From Bacillota bacterium (GTDB lineage: Bacteria > Bacillota > Clostridia > Christensenellales > Aristaeellaceae): a DNA stretch of 64,000 bases. Shown here piece by piece: positions 9,054-16,482 of this stretch (positions are counted from its first letter, which is position 1; every line of letters begins with the position of its first letter). The notes beneath the pieces are model-generated. The model was not told where the DNA came from. It made no database searches and was given only the letters and a program-made list of their open reading frames with translations. The translations under genes and the position numbers were made by a program. The stretch lies in NCBI GenBank assembly GCA_023425025.1, contig JAFADG010000061.1:55607-119606 (forward strand), read 5' to 3'.

Positions 9054-9082
9054 AGGCCGCAGGCTTTTTGTGCCTGCGGCCT
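9054..9082 (-). terminator. Stem-loop terminator after sipL
   Basis: Arms AGGCCGCAGGC and its exact complement enclose 7 bases, placed 21 bases after the sipL stop. On the minus strand the stem is followed by TCTATTTG, a weak U-tract. Confidence 0.6.
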
Positions 9083-9103
9083 CGATAAAATCCGTCTTTG
9101 TTT

Positions 9104-10636
9104 TTACGCTTCTCTGCGCCATACAACCACGCCGGTGCCCTGGGCGATCTCGCCGTCGGACAGGGAGGGGTTCAGGCCCAGCAGCTGCTGCCTGGGGACG
9201 CGGTAGCGCTTGGCGATGTCCCACAAGGTATCGCCCGGCTGGGCAAAATACAGGCTGATGCCGCCGGTAGGCACCGCGGCGTCCTGGCCCTTTACGTCGG
9301 CGATCACCTTGGCGTCGGCACGCCGGCATCCATCCACACAAAGGTGCAGGATGTACTTCATCTCCACACGGTCGCTGGTGATGGTCGCCACATCAATGTT
9401 CCCCGCGTCCAGCGTCAGCCAGTCGCTGGGCTCCGCCTCGCAGGCAAAGGCCACCCGGAAGGGCTCCTCCTGGTTGACGGTTACAGGCACCTCCGAATCA
9501 TCGGTCATATACAAAAGCGTTACTTCCAACAGCCCCTCGGCATTCAGGCGGCCGCCGATCTGCTCCCATCCGGTGAGAATGGGCCTTGCAAAGCCGGCCA
9601 GCATCGTGCGGGCGGGCGGGCTGCCCTCCGGCAGCATAATGACCACCTTGCCGCTTTCCGCGGTTTGATACCTGGCATTGCCCACGCGGTAGGACAAGGG
9701 CTTTACATTCAGGGAAAGCGCTTCGCCCCGGGTGGTATAGGCGTCTTTCCATACGGTTGCGGTTTCCTTTTTGTCCGCCGAGGCGGACACGCCAAGCAGC
9801 ACCTCCGCCCGCAGGATCCGTCCGGCGTCGCCGCTGTCCTGGGACAGTACCGCAACGTCCTTCACCGCCACGCGCCCGGACAAAAGGTCGCCCCGCTGGC
9901 CGCCCAGGTCCACCGCCTGCTCGAAGGGCAGCGTATGCCGCGTCAGCACCAGGGGCCGGGATGGGAGGCTGGATGCATGGTATACCTCCAACTGCACCGT
10001 GCCGTTTACGTTGGCCTTGCCTTCGCCGCCCGATACGGCCTGCACCACCGCCTGCGCCGTTCCATACAGGGTTTCGCGTACATCCAGCGCGCTGGGCAGG
10101 TCAAACTCATCCCGGAGCAGCGTTTCCGCCGACCCTTCCCCCACCGTTCTTTGCAGCGTCAGCGTCTGCGAAAGGCCCTCCAGCCCCGGCACATCCTGCA
10201 GGCCGGTGACCACCGACGCGGGCGTAGCGGACAGGACCCTGGCCTCCAGCGCCAGGATGCCCCGCAGCGACAGCCTGCCGTTATAGGCAGAGGCTTCCGC
10301 GTGCTCCACCTGCCCGCCGGCCTGGGCAATCATCCTGGGCGCGGCGTCCTTGACCTCGATGGCGTGGCTGAATTCGGTGGATGCTTCCAGCGCGGAAATC
10401 TTCGTGGGATCGCCCTGGGTGTACAGCACATGGAAGACCACCTTGCCCTCAACGGCAACACGGTCAGATAATGCCTCCGCCCCCGTGATCACCATCATAG
10501 CGCCAGTCTGCAGTACATGGGCTTCCTCCCGGAGGCCGCCGGGCAGAGTGACTTCTCCTTCCACCGAAGCCTGCCCCTTCCCGTTGCCCACCAGCCTTTC
10601 CAGTTCCACGTTTTCGCGCAATATCCGTAAATCCAT
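9104..10636 (-). CDS. sipL: SipL-like spore coat morphogenetic protein (SPOCS repeats plus LysM)
   Basis: This 510-residue protein has three tandem SPOCS (DUF3794) segments (about residues 20-150, 160-290 and 300-440, each with a pattern like VEGKVVFHVLY or KVNVNGTVQLEVYH) and a C-terminal LysM domain (about 460-508, FAQPGDTLWDIAKRYRVP and LNPSLSDG). That architecture and length match clostridial SipL, which tethers the SpoIVA basement layer of the coat to the forespore surface and is the functional counterpart of SpoVID. GGGAGGG lies about 8 bases before ATG 10636. A mother-cell sigma-E promoter is expected but I cannot identify it securely. A generic SPOCS-LysM protein is the alternative. 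Confidence 0.82.
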   Translation of the reverse strand: MDLRILRENVELERLVGNGKGQASVEGEVTLPGGLREEAHVLQTGAMMVITGAEALSDRVAVEGKVVFHVLYTQGDPTKISALEASTEFSHAIEVKDAAPRMIAQAGGQVEHAEASAYNGRLSLRGILALEARVLSATPASVVTGLQDVPGLEGLSQTLTLQRTVGEGSAETLLRDEFDLPSALDVRETLYGTAQAVVQAVSGGEGKANVNGTVQLEVYHASSLPSRPLVLTRHTLPFEQAVDLGGQRGDLLSGRVAVKDVAVLSQDSGDAGRILRAEVLLGVSASADKKETATVWKDAYTTRGEALSLNVKPLSYRVGNARYQTAESGKVVIMLPEGSPPARTMLAGFARPILTGWEQIGGRLNAEGLLEVTLLYMTDDSEVPVTVNQEEPFRVAFACEAEPSDWLTLDAGNIDVATITSDRVEMKYILHLCVDGCRRADAKVIADVKGQDAAVPTGGISLYFAQPGDTLWDIAKRYRVPRQQLLGLNPSLSDGEIAQGTGVVVWRREA

Positions 10637-10701
10637 GTTTTAGTCCCTCCCAGATTGCATCAATCTGGTGATGCATATGCGCATTTTATAGAAAGTAGAA
10701 C

Positions 10702-10732
10702 AAAAAACGGAGCTACCACAAACGGTACTCCG
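10702..10732 (-). terminator. Rho-independent terminator of spo0A
   Basis: On the minus strand a CGGAG-TACC stem with one bulged G and a 6-base loop is followed directly by six T residues. It lies 117 bases after the spo0A stop. Confidence 0.75.
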
Positions 10733-10848
10733 CAGATGATTGATTTATGCACCGGCGTCACTTCATGTATAAAGAGGGGGTGGTACAAGCCTTAAACGCT
10801 AACGCCAAAAATGCGAAAATGGCGCCTGAACGCCACCTTCACAGCAGA

Positions 10849-11622
10849 TTACGCCGTCCTTTCCATGGAAAGCTTGTCGGCGATCATGGCCACGAACTCA
10901 CCGTTGGTAGGCTTATCCTCCTTGGAGGCCACCTTGCAGCCGAAGGCGCGGTTCAGCGTGTCGATGCGGCCGCGGCTCCAGGCCACCTCGATGGCGTGGC
11001 GGATGGCCCGCTCCACCTTGCTGGCGGTTGTGTTAAACCGGCGGCCGATGCCGGGGTACAATTCCTTGGTGATCCTGTTGATCACGTCGGGATTATCGAT
11101 CACCATCTTGACCGCCTCGCGCAGGAACTGGTATCCTTTGATATGGGCGGGGATGCCGATGGTCAGGAACAGGCTGGACAGGCGTTCATCCAGCGATTGC
11201 CCATGGCTGGCTGTCACCGTCCTGACAGGCTCCAGGCTGCGCACCGGCTGGCCGGCAATTTCCCTGATCCTGGCCGCCAGAACCTGCACCTCAAAGGGCT
11301 TGACCATGTAGTATCTGGCGCCCAGCTCCACCGCGCGCATAATAAAATCGTCCCGGCCCAGCGCCGTCAGAACGATCACCTGCGGCATTGGCTCGATGGG
11401 CCGCCTGCGGAGCTCTTCCAAAAGGGCATAGCCATCCATTTGCGGCATGATGATATCCATAAGAAGGATATCCACCGATTGTTCCGACAGAATCTGCAGC
11501 GCTTCCGCGCCGTTGGACGCCTGCCCGACAACGGTGATCCCTTCCTGCTTGCCAAGGAAATCGCTCACCAGCCTGCGCAGTTCCGCATTGTCATCCACCA
11601 GCAATACCCGGATCCCATCCAT
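10849..11622 (-). CDS. spo0A: Sporulation master regulator Spo0A
   Basis: This 257-residue protein is Spo0A. The receiver domain (residues 1-120) has the acidic pair Asp10/Asp11, the phosphoacceptor Asp56 in LLMDIIMPQMDGY, Thr86 in VLTALG and Lys108 in MVKPFE. After a short variable linker, the effector domain (about 145-257) contains the near-invariant Spo0A recognition helix SKVERAIRHAIEVAW at 201-215, then GRIDTLN. Phosphorylated Spo0A binds 0A boxes and triggers sporulation. Its presence is strong evidence of an endospore-forming Firmicute. An AG-rich ribosome site (GGTAGG) precedes ATG 11622. An extended -10 element and an upstream 0A box suggest autoregulation. Confidence 0.98.
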   Translation of the reverse strand: MDGIRVLLVDDNAELRRLVSDFLGKQEGITVVGQASNGAEALQILSEQSVDILLMDIIMPQMDGYALLEELRRRPIEPMPQVIVLTALGRDDFIMRAVELGARYYMVKPFEVQVLAARIREIAGQPVRSLEPVRTVTASHGQSLDERLSSLFLTIGIPAHIKGYQFLREAVKMVIDNPDVINRITKELYPGIGRRFNTTASKVERAIRHAIEVAWSRGRIDTLNRAFGCKVASKEDKPTNGEFVAMIADKLSMERTA

Positions 11623-11730
11623 TTTCCTACCACCCTCTCTATCATTCGTACCTTGCAGGTCAGCCTTGCATTAATTTCATTTGATGTGGTAATTCTGGAA
11701 TATTTGGGCTTTTTTACATCATATGCGTGC

Positions 11731-11739
11731 ATTATAGCA
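11731..11739 (-). promoter_or_regulatory. Extended -10 promoter element upstream of spo0A
   Basis: On the minus strand TGCTATAAT is a perfect extended -10 (TGnTATAAT) about 110 bases before the spo0A start. There is no good -35, which is tolerated by extended -10 promoters. Confidence 0.5.
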
Positions 11740-11813
11740 TAAATATAATGCCACCAGTAGTATTTGATAAAAAAAAAAGCCATTTATTTATTTACTGATA
11801 ATATTCGCGAAAA

Positions 11814-11820
11814 TTCGACA
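11814..11820 (-). promoter_or_regulatory. Candidate 0A box (Spo0A binding site)
   Basis: TGTCGAA on the minus strand exactly matches the core Spo0A box and lies about 75 bases upstream of the spo0A -10 element. The position is plausible for autoregulation, but a 7-mer can occur by chance. Confidence 0.4.
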
Positions 11821-11909
11821 CGATATTCGTGATGTTTCCCTTGACGCATTACAAAAAAAGCTATTGCTATAAAGGAAAAGAAACGTAACCGAAATGCCGC
11901 CGCTGCCAA

Positions 11910-11951
11910 CCCGCCAAAAAAAGCTCCCGAAGAGAGGTGGTTTTTGGCGGG
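11910..11951. repeat. Inverted repeat inside the transporter remnant
   Basis: Eleven-base arms CCCGCCAAAAA and its exact complement are separated by 20 bases that can form a small inner stem. It lies in the replaced part of the remnant. Confidence 0.6.
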
Positions 11952-11973
11952 CTGTCCCGGCAAAACGGGCATC

Positions 11974-11999
11974 AAAAAACCGCTCCCCGAGGGAAGCGG
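11974..11999 (-). terminator. Terminator hairpin inside the transporter remnant
   Basis: On the minus strand CCGCTTCCC and GGGAGCGG pair around a 3-base loop with one bulged T, followed by TTTTTT. It has the classic intrinsic terminator form. Confidence 0.6.
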
Positions 12000-12096
12000 C
12001 AACCTTGGCCAAAATACCGTTGAACACGAAGGCCGACATGGAAAGAACAAAGTTCATCAAGATAAAAACCATGAAAGTGAGACTTGCTTTCTTCAA

Positions 12097-12354
12097 TCTG
12101 TATGTTCCCTCTTCCCTGTCAGCTTCGGTGGACGAAATTGGATAGCTGCCCTGTCATAGTATAAGGCCTGGAGTCAGGTCAAGGGCTTTTTCCGCAGAAA
12201 CGGACGGTTGCGCGGTGTGCGGATTTGGGCGCAAATACAATGCCACAGGGCGGCTGGCGGGCGATAGCCCAACCAGCCGCCCCGCGGCAGATCCTTCACT
12301 TTGGTATACATGCTTTTGCCCAAAAGAAGGCTCTGGCTTTCCGCTGATCAGCGA
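12097..12354. other. Intergenic region with stem-loop, no gene seen
   Basis: No convincing reading frame is present. The only structure is an inverted repeat at 12249-12281 (GGCGGCTGG and its complement, 15-base loop), which sits downstream of the tail-fibre gene and may end its transcript. It lacks a U-tract. Confidence 0.5.
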
Positions 12355-14745
12355 TCAGCTGCCAATGGCAATCCAGTTTACCACGCGCGTTCCTGACCCG
12401 GAGGAGCCGGCCATGCAAACCTGGAATCCGGTTGTGGATTCCGATTGCGTTTTCAGTACGGCAATGCCGGATGTTGTGGCGTTTTGCGCATACGAAACAA
12501 CAATGGTGGGGGTGCTGGTAAAGCCGGAAAAACTAACGCTCGACCAGGAAACGCCCGTCAGGCTTACACTGCCGCGCCGCACGATATAGGGCAGCCTGGC
12601 TTCTGCCAGCACACCGGAATTGATGGTGTCCGCCCCCTGATGATGGCTGGCTGCCGCGGCTCCAATGTTGGCCGGGGTGATCTGAAGGGCCGACCTGGCC
12701 GCCGCCGCCGATGTAGCGCCTGTGCCGCCGTGGGCCAAATCGATAACCGCCGACTGATTCACCTTTCCATTCCATGCCGTACGTTCTGCCGCTGTGATGT
12801 GCTTGACCGCGTCGCCCGCATGGGAGGTAAGGTCGGCCGCGTTGGCTTTTCCGTTCCAGGTCGTTTTTTCGGCTGACGTCACGTGCTTGCCGGTATCATT
12901 TGCATGGGCAGTCAGGTTGTTTGCCGAGGCTGTGATTGCGGCTGCCACATCCGTTTGTCCCAGGCGAAGGCTCCAGTCGCTGGCCAGCTCAAGCGTTTTT
13001 GCATATTCGGACATTTTGCCCAGCGCCACGCCGCCATTTTGGCCGCTGCCAATGTTCAGTTTCCGGGCAGATGTGTTGACGGTTACGCTTCCTTCCGCCT
13101 GCTGGGTAAGGGCGTCTTTCACCACCGCTTTCACCACAAAGCTTTTTGTAATTTCATATGGCCCGGGCAGGTTGAACGCATAGGTGCCGCTTCCTTGGGC
13201 CAACGGAACGTTGCTTGCCACAACCGTGCTGCCCACGCTTAAGGTGACCACGGCTGTGTTTTTGGCAGAAAGCAGATTGTAGGAGTAGCTTACATCCCCG
13301 GCGATGCGCGTACCGTTTGCGTCCGCGATACCCGACGCGTTGACGCGGTAGGCCCTAATGCCTTCAATGGCAGGCGGGCTGTAATCGGCAAAGTTCACCG
13401 TCATGGTCTTTTGCGCGCTGCGTCCGCGCGAATCGTATACCGTCACGGTAAAATCCACATTGCCTGACCGGCTGATGAGCGCCGTTGTATGCGCAACGCC
13501 TGACGTGTACGGAATTCTGCTGCTGGCATAATCGCCGCCGGTGATCCGGTAGTCAACCATGCTTGCGCCTGTACCTGCGGTTATACCGCTCGCCTGGATA
13601 AACGCGCTGCTGTACCCCTTCACGTAAAGGTTCCATCCCGGCGGAACAGTGCCTCCCGCCGGGCTGATGCTCATGCCGCCAATAGCGGGCACCACGGAAG
13701 CGGGACAAACAATCGTAAACGCTGCGGATCTCGTATCAATGATGGTACTGTCTGAACGCGTTTCCAATGTGCATGTTGCCGTGCCCGACGTAGTGACCGG
13801 GATCTGGGAAAGCCACTCAAGCGGCACCGTAAAGGTATGGGAGGAAACTCCTGCAGCCAATTCCTGCACTTGCGAACGGCCTCCAAAGACAAAGGTAAGC
13901 TTATGCGTGAAGCTGCTTTGCCCAATGCCGATGGTTGCCGTGAGGGATTCGCCCGCGTTTACCGTTTGCGCGCTCAGGCTGAGCGTCGAGAAAAGGTAGC
14001 GTCTGACGGAGTTGCTGGAAATCTTCCAAGGGCTGTAATAGCCGCCGCCTGCCGCGCCCATTGTTCTGACCTGAAAGCGTCTGTAGTTGCCGCGTGTAGC
14101 GGACGGGGCAACAGATAAAGTGCCGCTTCCGGCCGACGTGGCAACGGTCGTAAGGCCTTTCCAGGCATCCCACGAACTGTTGTCTGAAGATTCCTGGTAT
14201 TGCACTTCATAGCCCGTAATCGCGTTGTTTGCGCCTGCCTGCGCCCCGGACCAGGAAAGGGTCACGTTCCCCTCGCTTTGCGTCGCGCTTAGGGACAGTG
14301 CCGCCGGTTCCGTACATGCGGTGTAGTCCATTTGCGTACTGGCGCTCAATTGCAATACGCTGCCGGCATTCAAATGGAAATATCCTTCCACCACCTTGCC
14401 GCGCAATGCCTCCGGGGGCGTTTTGCCCATCAGGGACCGAAGGGCGGCATCCGCCGTTTGTGTGAAGTTGGAAAACGTTTGATGCGCGGCCAGCTGCCCG
14501 CCAACGGTAATGTAGCCCAGTGTATACCAGGTGCCGCCAATCTGCGCCTCGATATTCATGCGGTAGCCGCTAGAGGAGGAGCCGTTTGTGTTGGCGTTGC
14601 TGATGGAACAGGCGTCAATCGATACGACGGTTTGGTTTGCCTGGGTCCCGGAATGGTTCACCGTTTGGTACGAGAAATAGGGATCACTTGACACGGCGCT
14701 TGCGCCGTAGGCACCTGATTTGTATCCGTAATAAGTTACTGCCAT
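12355..14745 (-). CDS. Phage-type tail fibre protein with FN3-like domain and C-terminal fibre repeats
   Basis: This 796-residue protein has the look of a siphophage minor structural or tail-fibre protein. Residues 1-135 form a fold rich in Tyr, Ser and Gly (TYYGYKSGAYG). About 150-245 is a fibronectin type III-like module (LSLSATQSEGNVTLSWSGA, then YEVQYQ). About 250-580 are beta-rich Ig-like segments resembling DUF859 phage proteins. About 600-680 carries two near-identical fibre motifs ending TGKHVTSAEKTTWNGK and AVKHITAAERTAWNGK, typical of receptor-binding fibres, followed by an HGGTGATSAAAARSAL collagen-fibre-like segment. There is no signal peptide. The start is ATG 14745, with GGAG about 12 bases upstream and 2 bases after the preceding gene. 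No head, portal, lysis or integrase gene accompanies it. Confidence 0.75.
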   Translation of the reverse strand: MAVTYYGYKSGAYGASAVSSDPYFSYQTVNHSGTQANQTVVSIDACSISNANTNGSSSSGYRMNIEAQIGGTWYTLGYITVGGQLAAHQTFSNFTQTADAALRSLMGKTPPEALRGKVVEGYFHLNAGSVLQLSASTQMDYTACTEPAALSLSATQSEGNVTLSWSGAQAGANNAITGYEVQYQESSDNSSWDAWKGLTTVATSAGSGTLSVAPSATRGNYRRFQVRTMGAAGGGYYSPWKISSNSVRRYLFSTLSLSAQTVNAGESLTATIGIGQSSFTHKLTFVFGGRSQVQELAAGVSSHTFTVPLEWLSQIPVTTSGTATCTLETRSDSTIIDTRSAAFTIVCPASVVPAIGGMSISPAGGTVPPGWNLYVKGYSSAFIQASGITAGTGASMVDYRITGGDYASSRIPYTSGVAHTTALISRSGNVDFTVTVYDSRGRSAQKTMTVNFADYSPPAIEGIRAYRVNASGIADANGTRIAGDVSYSYNLLSAKNTAVVTLSVGSTVVASNVPLAQGSGTYAFNLPGPYEITKSFVVKAVVKDALTQQAEGSVTVNTSARKLNIGSGQNGGVALGKMSEYAKTLELASDWSLRLGQTDVAAAITASANNLTAHANDTGKHVTSAEKTTWNGKANAADLTSHAGDAVKHITAAERTAWNGKVNQSAVIDLAHGGTGATSAAAARSALQITPANIGAAAASHHQGADTINSGVLAEARLPYIVRRGSVSLTGVSWSSVSFSGFTSTPTIVVSYAQNATTSGIAVLKTQSESTTGFQVCMAGSSGSGTRVVNWIAIGS

Positions 14746-14747
14746 TT

Positions 14748-16016
14748 TTACACAACTCCATTCCATACAAGGGACAAGCTGCCATCCATTTCGGCATTCC
14801 ATGTGTGCTTTCCAATCGCCAAGGAGTTAGCCACAGAAGCGTTCTGGATGTTCATTCGCCCGTTGTTGATATCCGCGACAGTAGTCCCGTTGTGCTTGAA
14901 GGAGAGCTCGTCCTCATCCAGGTGCACCTTGAAGGCGCTGTTCTCCCGGCGAATATCCAGCCCGTCCTCTGTAAATTGAAAAAACATTTTCAGTTTTGAA
15001 AACATATCATCTGCTTGATCGATAATTATATCCAAATTCTCAGTCTCAATCAAATACGTTCTAAGTTTGCTGATAAAGGCTTCGCTGGCAAACAGATCTC
15101 CGATGTTGATTTGGGCGGCCGTAATGCTGCCCCCTACAATCTTGTTGCCCGCAAGGCTAGCGTCGGCAATGGCATCACCGCTGATGCCGCCCTCCACAGC
15201 CTCGACTTTTCCGCCGTCAGTCACCTTCAGCCTGCAAAGGTTTCCGTTGTCGTCACGCAATTCGAGCTGCCCTGCCGCAAGTATGCCGACAACCGCCGCG
15301 TCAGCCAACAGGTTTGCGGCTTGCGCCATGTGCACATCCAAATCGGTGATGGTTGCCTGCCTAAGCGTACTCCTTGTCGCATCAATGGTTACGGACTGCA
15401 ACGCGTGAACAGCCGCATTGGAGGCTTCCACGTTCTCCGACACCAAATGACCGGCTTGTATTGCCGGAATGCTCGCCTGGGCGGCGCTTATGCTGGTGGC
15501 GGTCAAGCTGCTTGTCTCAATACCGGCTTGAAGCGCGTTTCGGACAGCGCCAACGATTTCATCACGCAGGGCATCCTCCGCCGTGCCTTCTATTCCGGCA
15601 TTTTCCATGGCCGTTTTGATGGACAGGACAACCTGCCGGTACAGTTCGTTTTCCGTCACGGCGCCCGATGTGACCTGGGCAAGTTTTTCCTGCACGGTCG
15701 TAAGTATGGTTCCCGCCAAATTCGCAATCTTGGCAGGCGAGATTTGCGCAGCGGGGATATGCTCGTCCCTGATGGCTTGGCCCGCAATTTTGTCCGAAGT
15801 GACCGCCGCGTTTGCAAGCTTTGCCCCCAAAACGGCGCCATCCGCAATGTGCGTGGTTTGAATCACACCGGCTGTGTTTTGAAGTTTTTCATCCAAGAGA
15901 CTTTGCAGCCCTTTTGTTTCCGCTTCCTGGACATACACATTGCCAACCAGCGTCTTGGGCGCGTGTTTGACTTCGCTGCCGTCTATGTCCCTGTAGTAAC
16001 TCCATCCGCTTTTCAT
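14748..16016 (-). CDS. Phage-type tail/baseplate protein, first gene of the tail-fibre pair
   Basis: This 422-residue protein resembles phage minor structural proteins that join a tail tip to a fibre. Residues 40-330 are low-complexity helical-rod sequence with repeated ADGAVLGAKLANAAVTSDKIAG-type units (split here as DGAVLGAKL and TSDKIAGQAI) and GGSITAAQINIGDLFAS. About 350-422 is a small beta domain (FFQFTEDGLDIRRENSAFKV, ending in MDGSLSLVWNGVV). No signal peptide is seen. AGGAG lies 6-7 bases before ATG 16016, while the longer open frame to 16154 has no ribosome site. It is followed 2 bases later by the fibre gene, so the two are co-translated. It is transcribed from an SOS-box promoter after an unusually long leader of about 240 bases. 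Confidence 0.72.
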   Translation of the reverse strand: MKSGWSYYRDIDGSEVKHAPKTLVGNVYVQEAETKGLQSLLDEKLQNTAGVIQTTHIADGAVLGAKLANAAVTSDKIAGQAIRDEHIPAAQISPAKIANLAGTILTTVQEKLAQVTSGAVTENELYRQVVLSIKTAMENAGIEGTAEDALRDEIVGAVRNALQAGIETSSLTATSISAAQASIPAIQAGHLVSENVEASNAAVHALQSVTIDATRSTLRQATITDLDVHMAQAANLLADAAVVGILAAGQLELRDDNGNLCRLKVTDGGKVEAVEGGISGDAIADASLAGNKIVGGSITAAQINIGDLFASEAFISKLRTYLIETENLDIIIDQADDMFSKLKMFFQFTEDGLDIRRENSAFKVHLDEDELSFKHNGTTVADINNGRMNIQNASVANSLAIGKHTWNAEMDGSLSLVWNGVV

Positions 16017-16055
16017 AATTCGCTCCTTCTGTAAGTGATTGTTGTTCCCCGGGTT

Positions 16056-16232
16056 GCATCTTGAAAGCAGGGCGCGCTCCCGCTTGCAAGGATGCGCTCT
16101 ATTGTTACCGCCAAGGCCGCCGCCCGGCGAGTGGGATGCGGTTATCCGATCCATGCTTCTTTGGCGTATTTACTCACCAAATGGCAGCCTTTATCGGAAA
16201 ACGCATCTTGGGGGTGCATACGCATGCGTTTT
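16056..16232 (-). other. Structured leader of the tail-fibre transcript
   Basis: The region between the minus-strand promoter and the tail gene holds two notable hairpins. At 16198-16232 AAAACGCAT pairs with ATGCGTTTT. At about 16056-16093 an imperfect palindrome (GCATCTTGAAAGC against GCTTGCAAGGATGC) is seen. No open frame with a ribosome site is apparent. It may attenuate or stabilise the message, but no known riboswitch was recognised. Confidence 0.4.
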
Positions 16233-16249
16233 GTGGCACCCGCAAATGA

Positions 16250-16303
16250 GAACTACAGTTCGTATAATATCACGTTTTCAGTCACTGTCAAGAACAAATG
16301 TTC
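16250..16303 (-). promoter_or_regulatory. SOS-type promoter of the tail-fibre operon with two LexA boxes
   Basis: On the minus strand TTGACA (16291-16286) and TATTAT (16269-16264) are 16 bases apart. A GAAC-ATTT-GTTC box (16303-16292) abuts the -35, and a GAAC-TGTA-GTTC box (16261-16250) starts 2 bases after the -10. GAAC-N4-GTTC is the core of the Firmicute LexA (DinR) operator. Both half-sites are perfect in both boxes. Confidence 0.8.
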
Positions 16304-16389
16304 TCATAAAATAAGTTATTTTTTTAACGAACCAGAGCTTGAAAAATGCCTTCCTCTATCTGGTGCTGAAAAAGAGCATACTTTAATGC

Positions 16390-16444
16390 GAACATACGTT
16401 CTTTACATTCATGAAAATGAGTGCTATTATGAGAACGCACATTC
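16390..16444 (+). promoter_or_regulatory. SOS-type promoter of the rhs gene with two LexA boxes
   Basis: TTTACA (16402-16407) and TATTAT (16425-16430) are 17 bases apart. GAAC-ATAC-GTTC (16390-16401) abuts the -35 and, with its flanks, matches 13 of 14 positions of the Bacillus consensus CGAACRNRYGTTYC. GAAC-GCAC-ATTC (16433-16444), with one mismatch, begins 2 bases after the -10. The layout mirrors the divergent promoter. Confidence 0.82.
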
Positions 16445-16482
16445 GCCTACAAAAACTACCAAGGCGAAAGAAAGGGAGTTAT

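Larger units (their letters stand above)
11788..12096 (-). pseudogene. Decayed start of a major-facilitator transporter
   Basis: The first 37 codons from a TTG at 12096 read like a genuine first membrane segment (FMVFILMNFVLSMSAFVF, then NGILAKVAASLG), close to the N-termini of clostridial MFS permeases. After SLG the frame turns into compositionally odd sequence (FFDARFAGTARQKPP) and ends at 102 residues, far short of the roughly 400 of the family. Two hairpins lie inside the frame, one with a T-run, so transcription would stop within it. It is best read as a remnant in which the gene body was replaced. The MFS assignment rests on 30-odd residues only. Confidence 0.4.

Noticed and set aside
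12249..12281. Intrinsic terminator of the tail-fibre operon
   Set aside because: It has a nine-base stem but a 15-base loop and no U-tract; kept only as a stem-loop in the intergenic entry.
12355..16016. Intact prophage
   Set aside because: Only two tail-type genes are present. No integrase, terminase, portal, capsid, holin or lysin is seen within 12 kb on either side, and the neighbours are spo0A and an rhs gene.
16017..16249. Known riboswitch in the tail-fibre leader
   Set aside because: I could not match any riboswitch consensus; only generic hairpins are visible.
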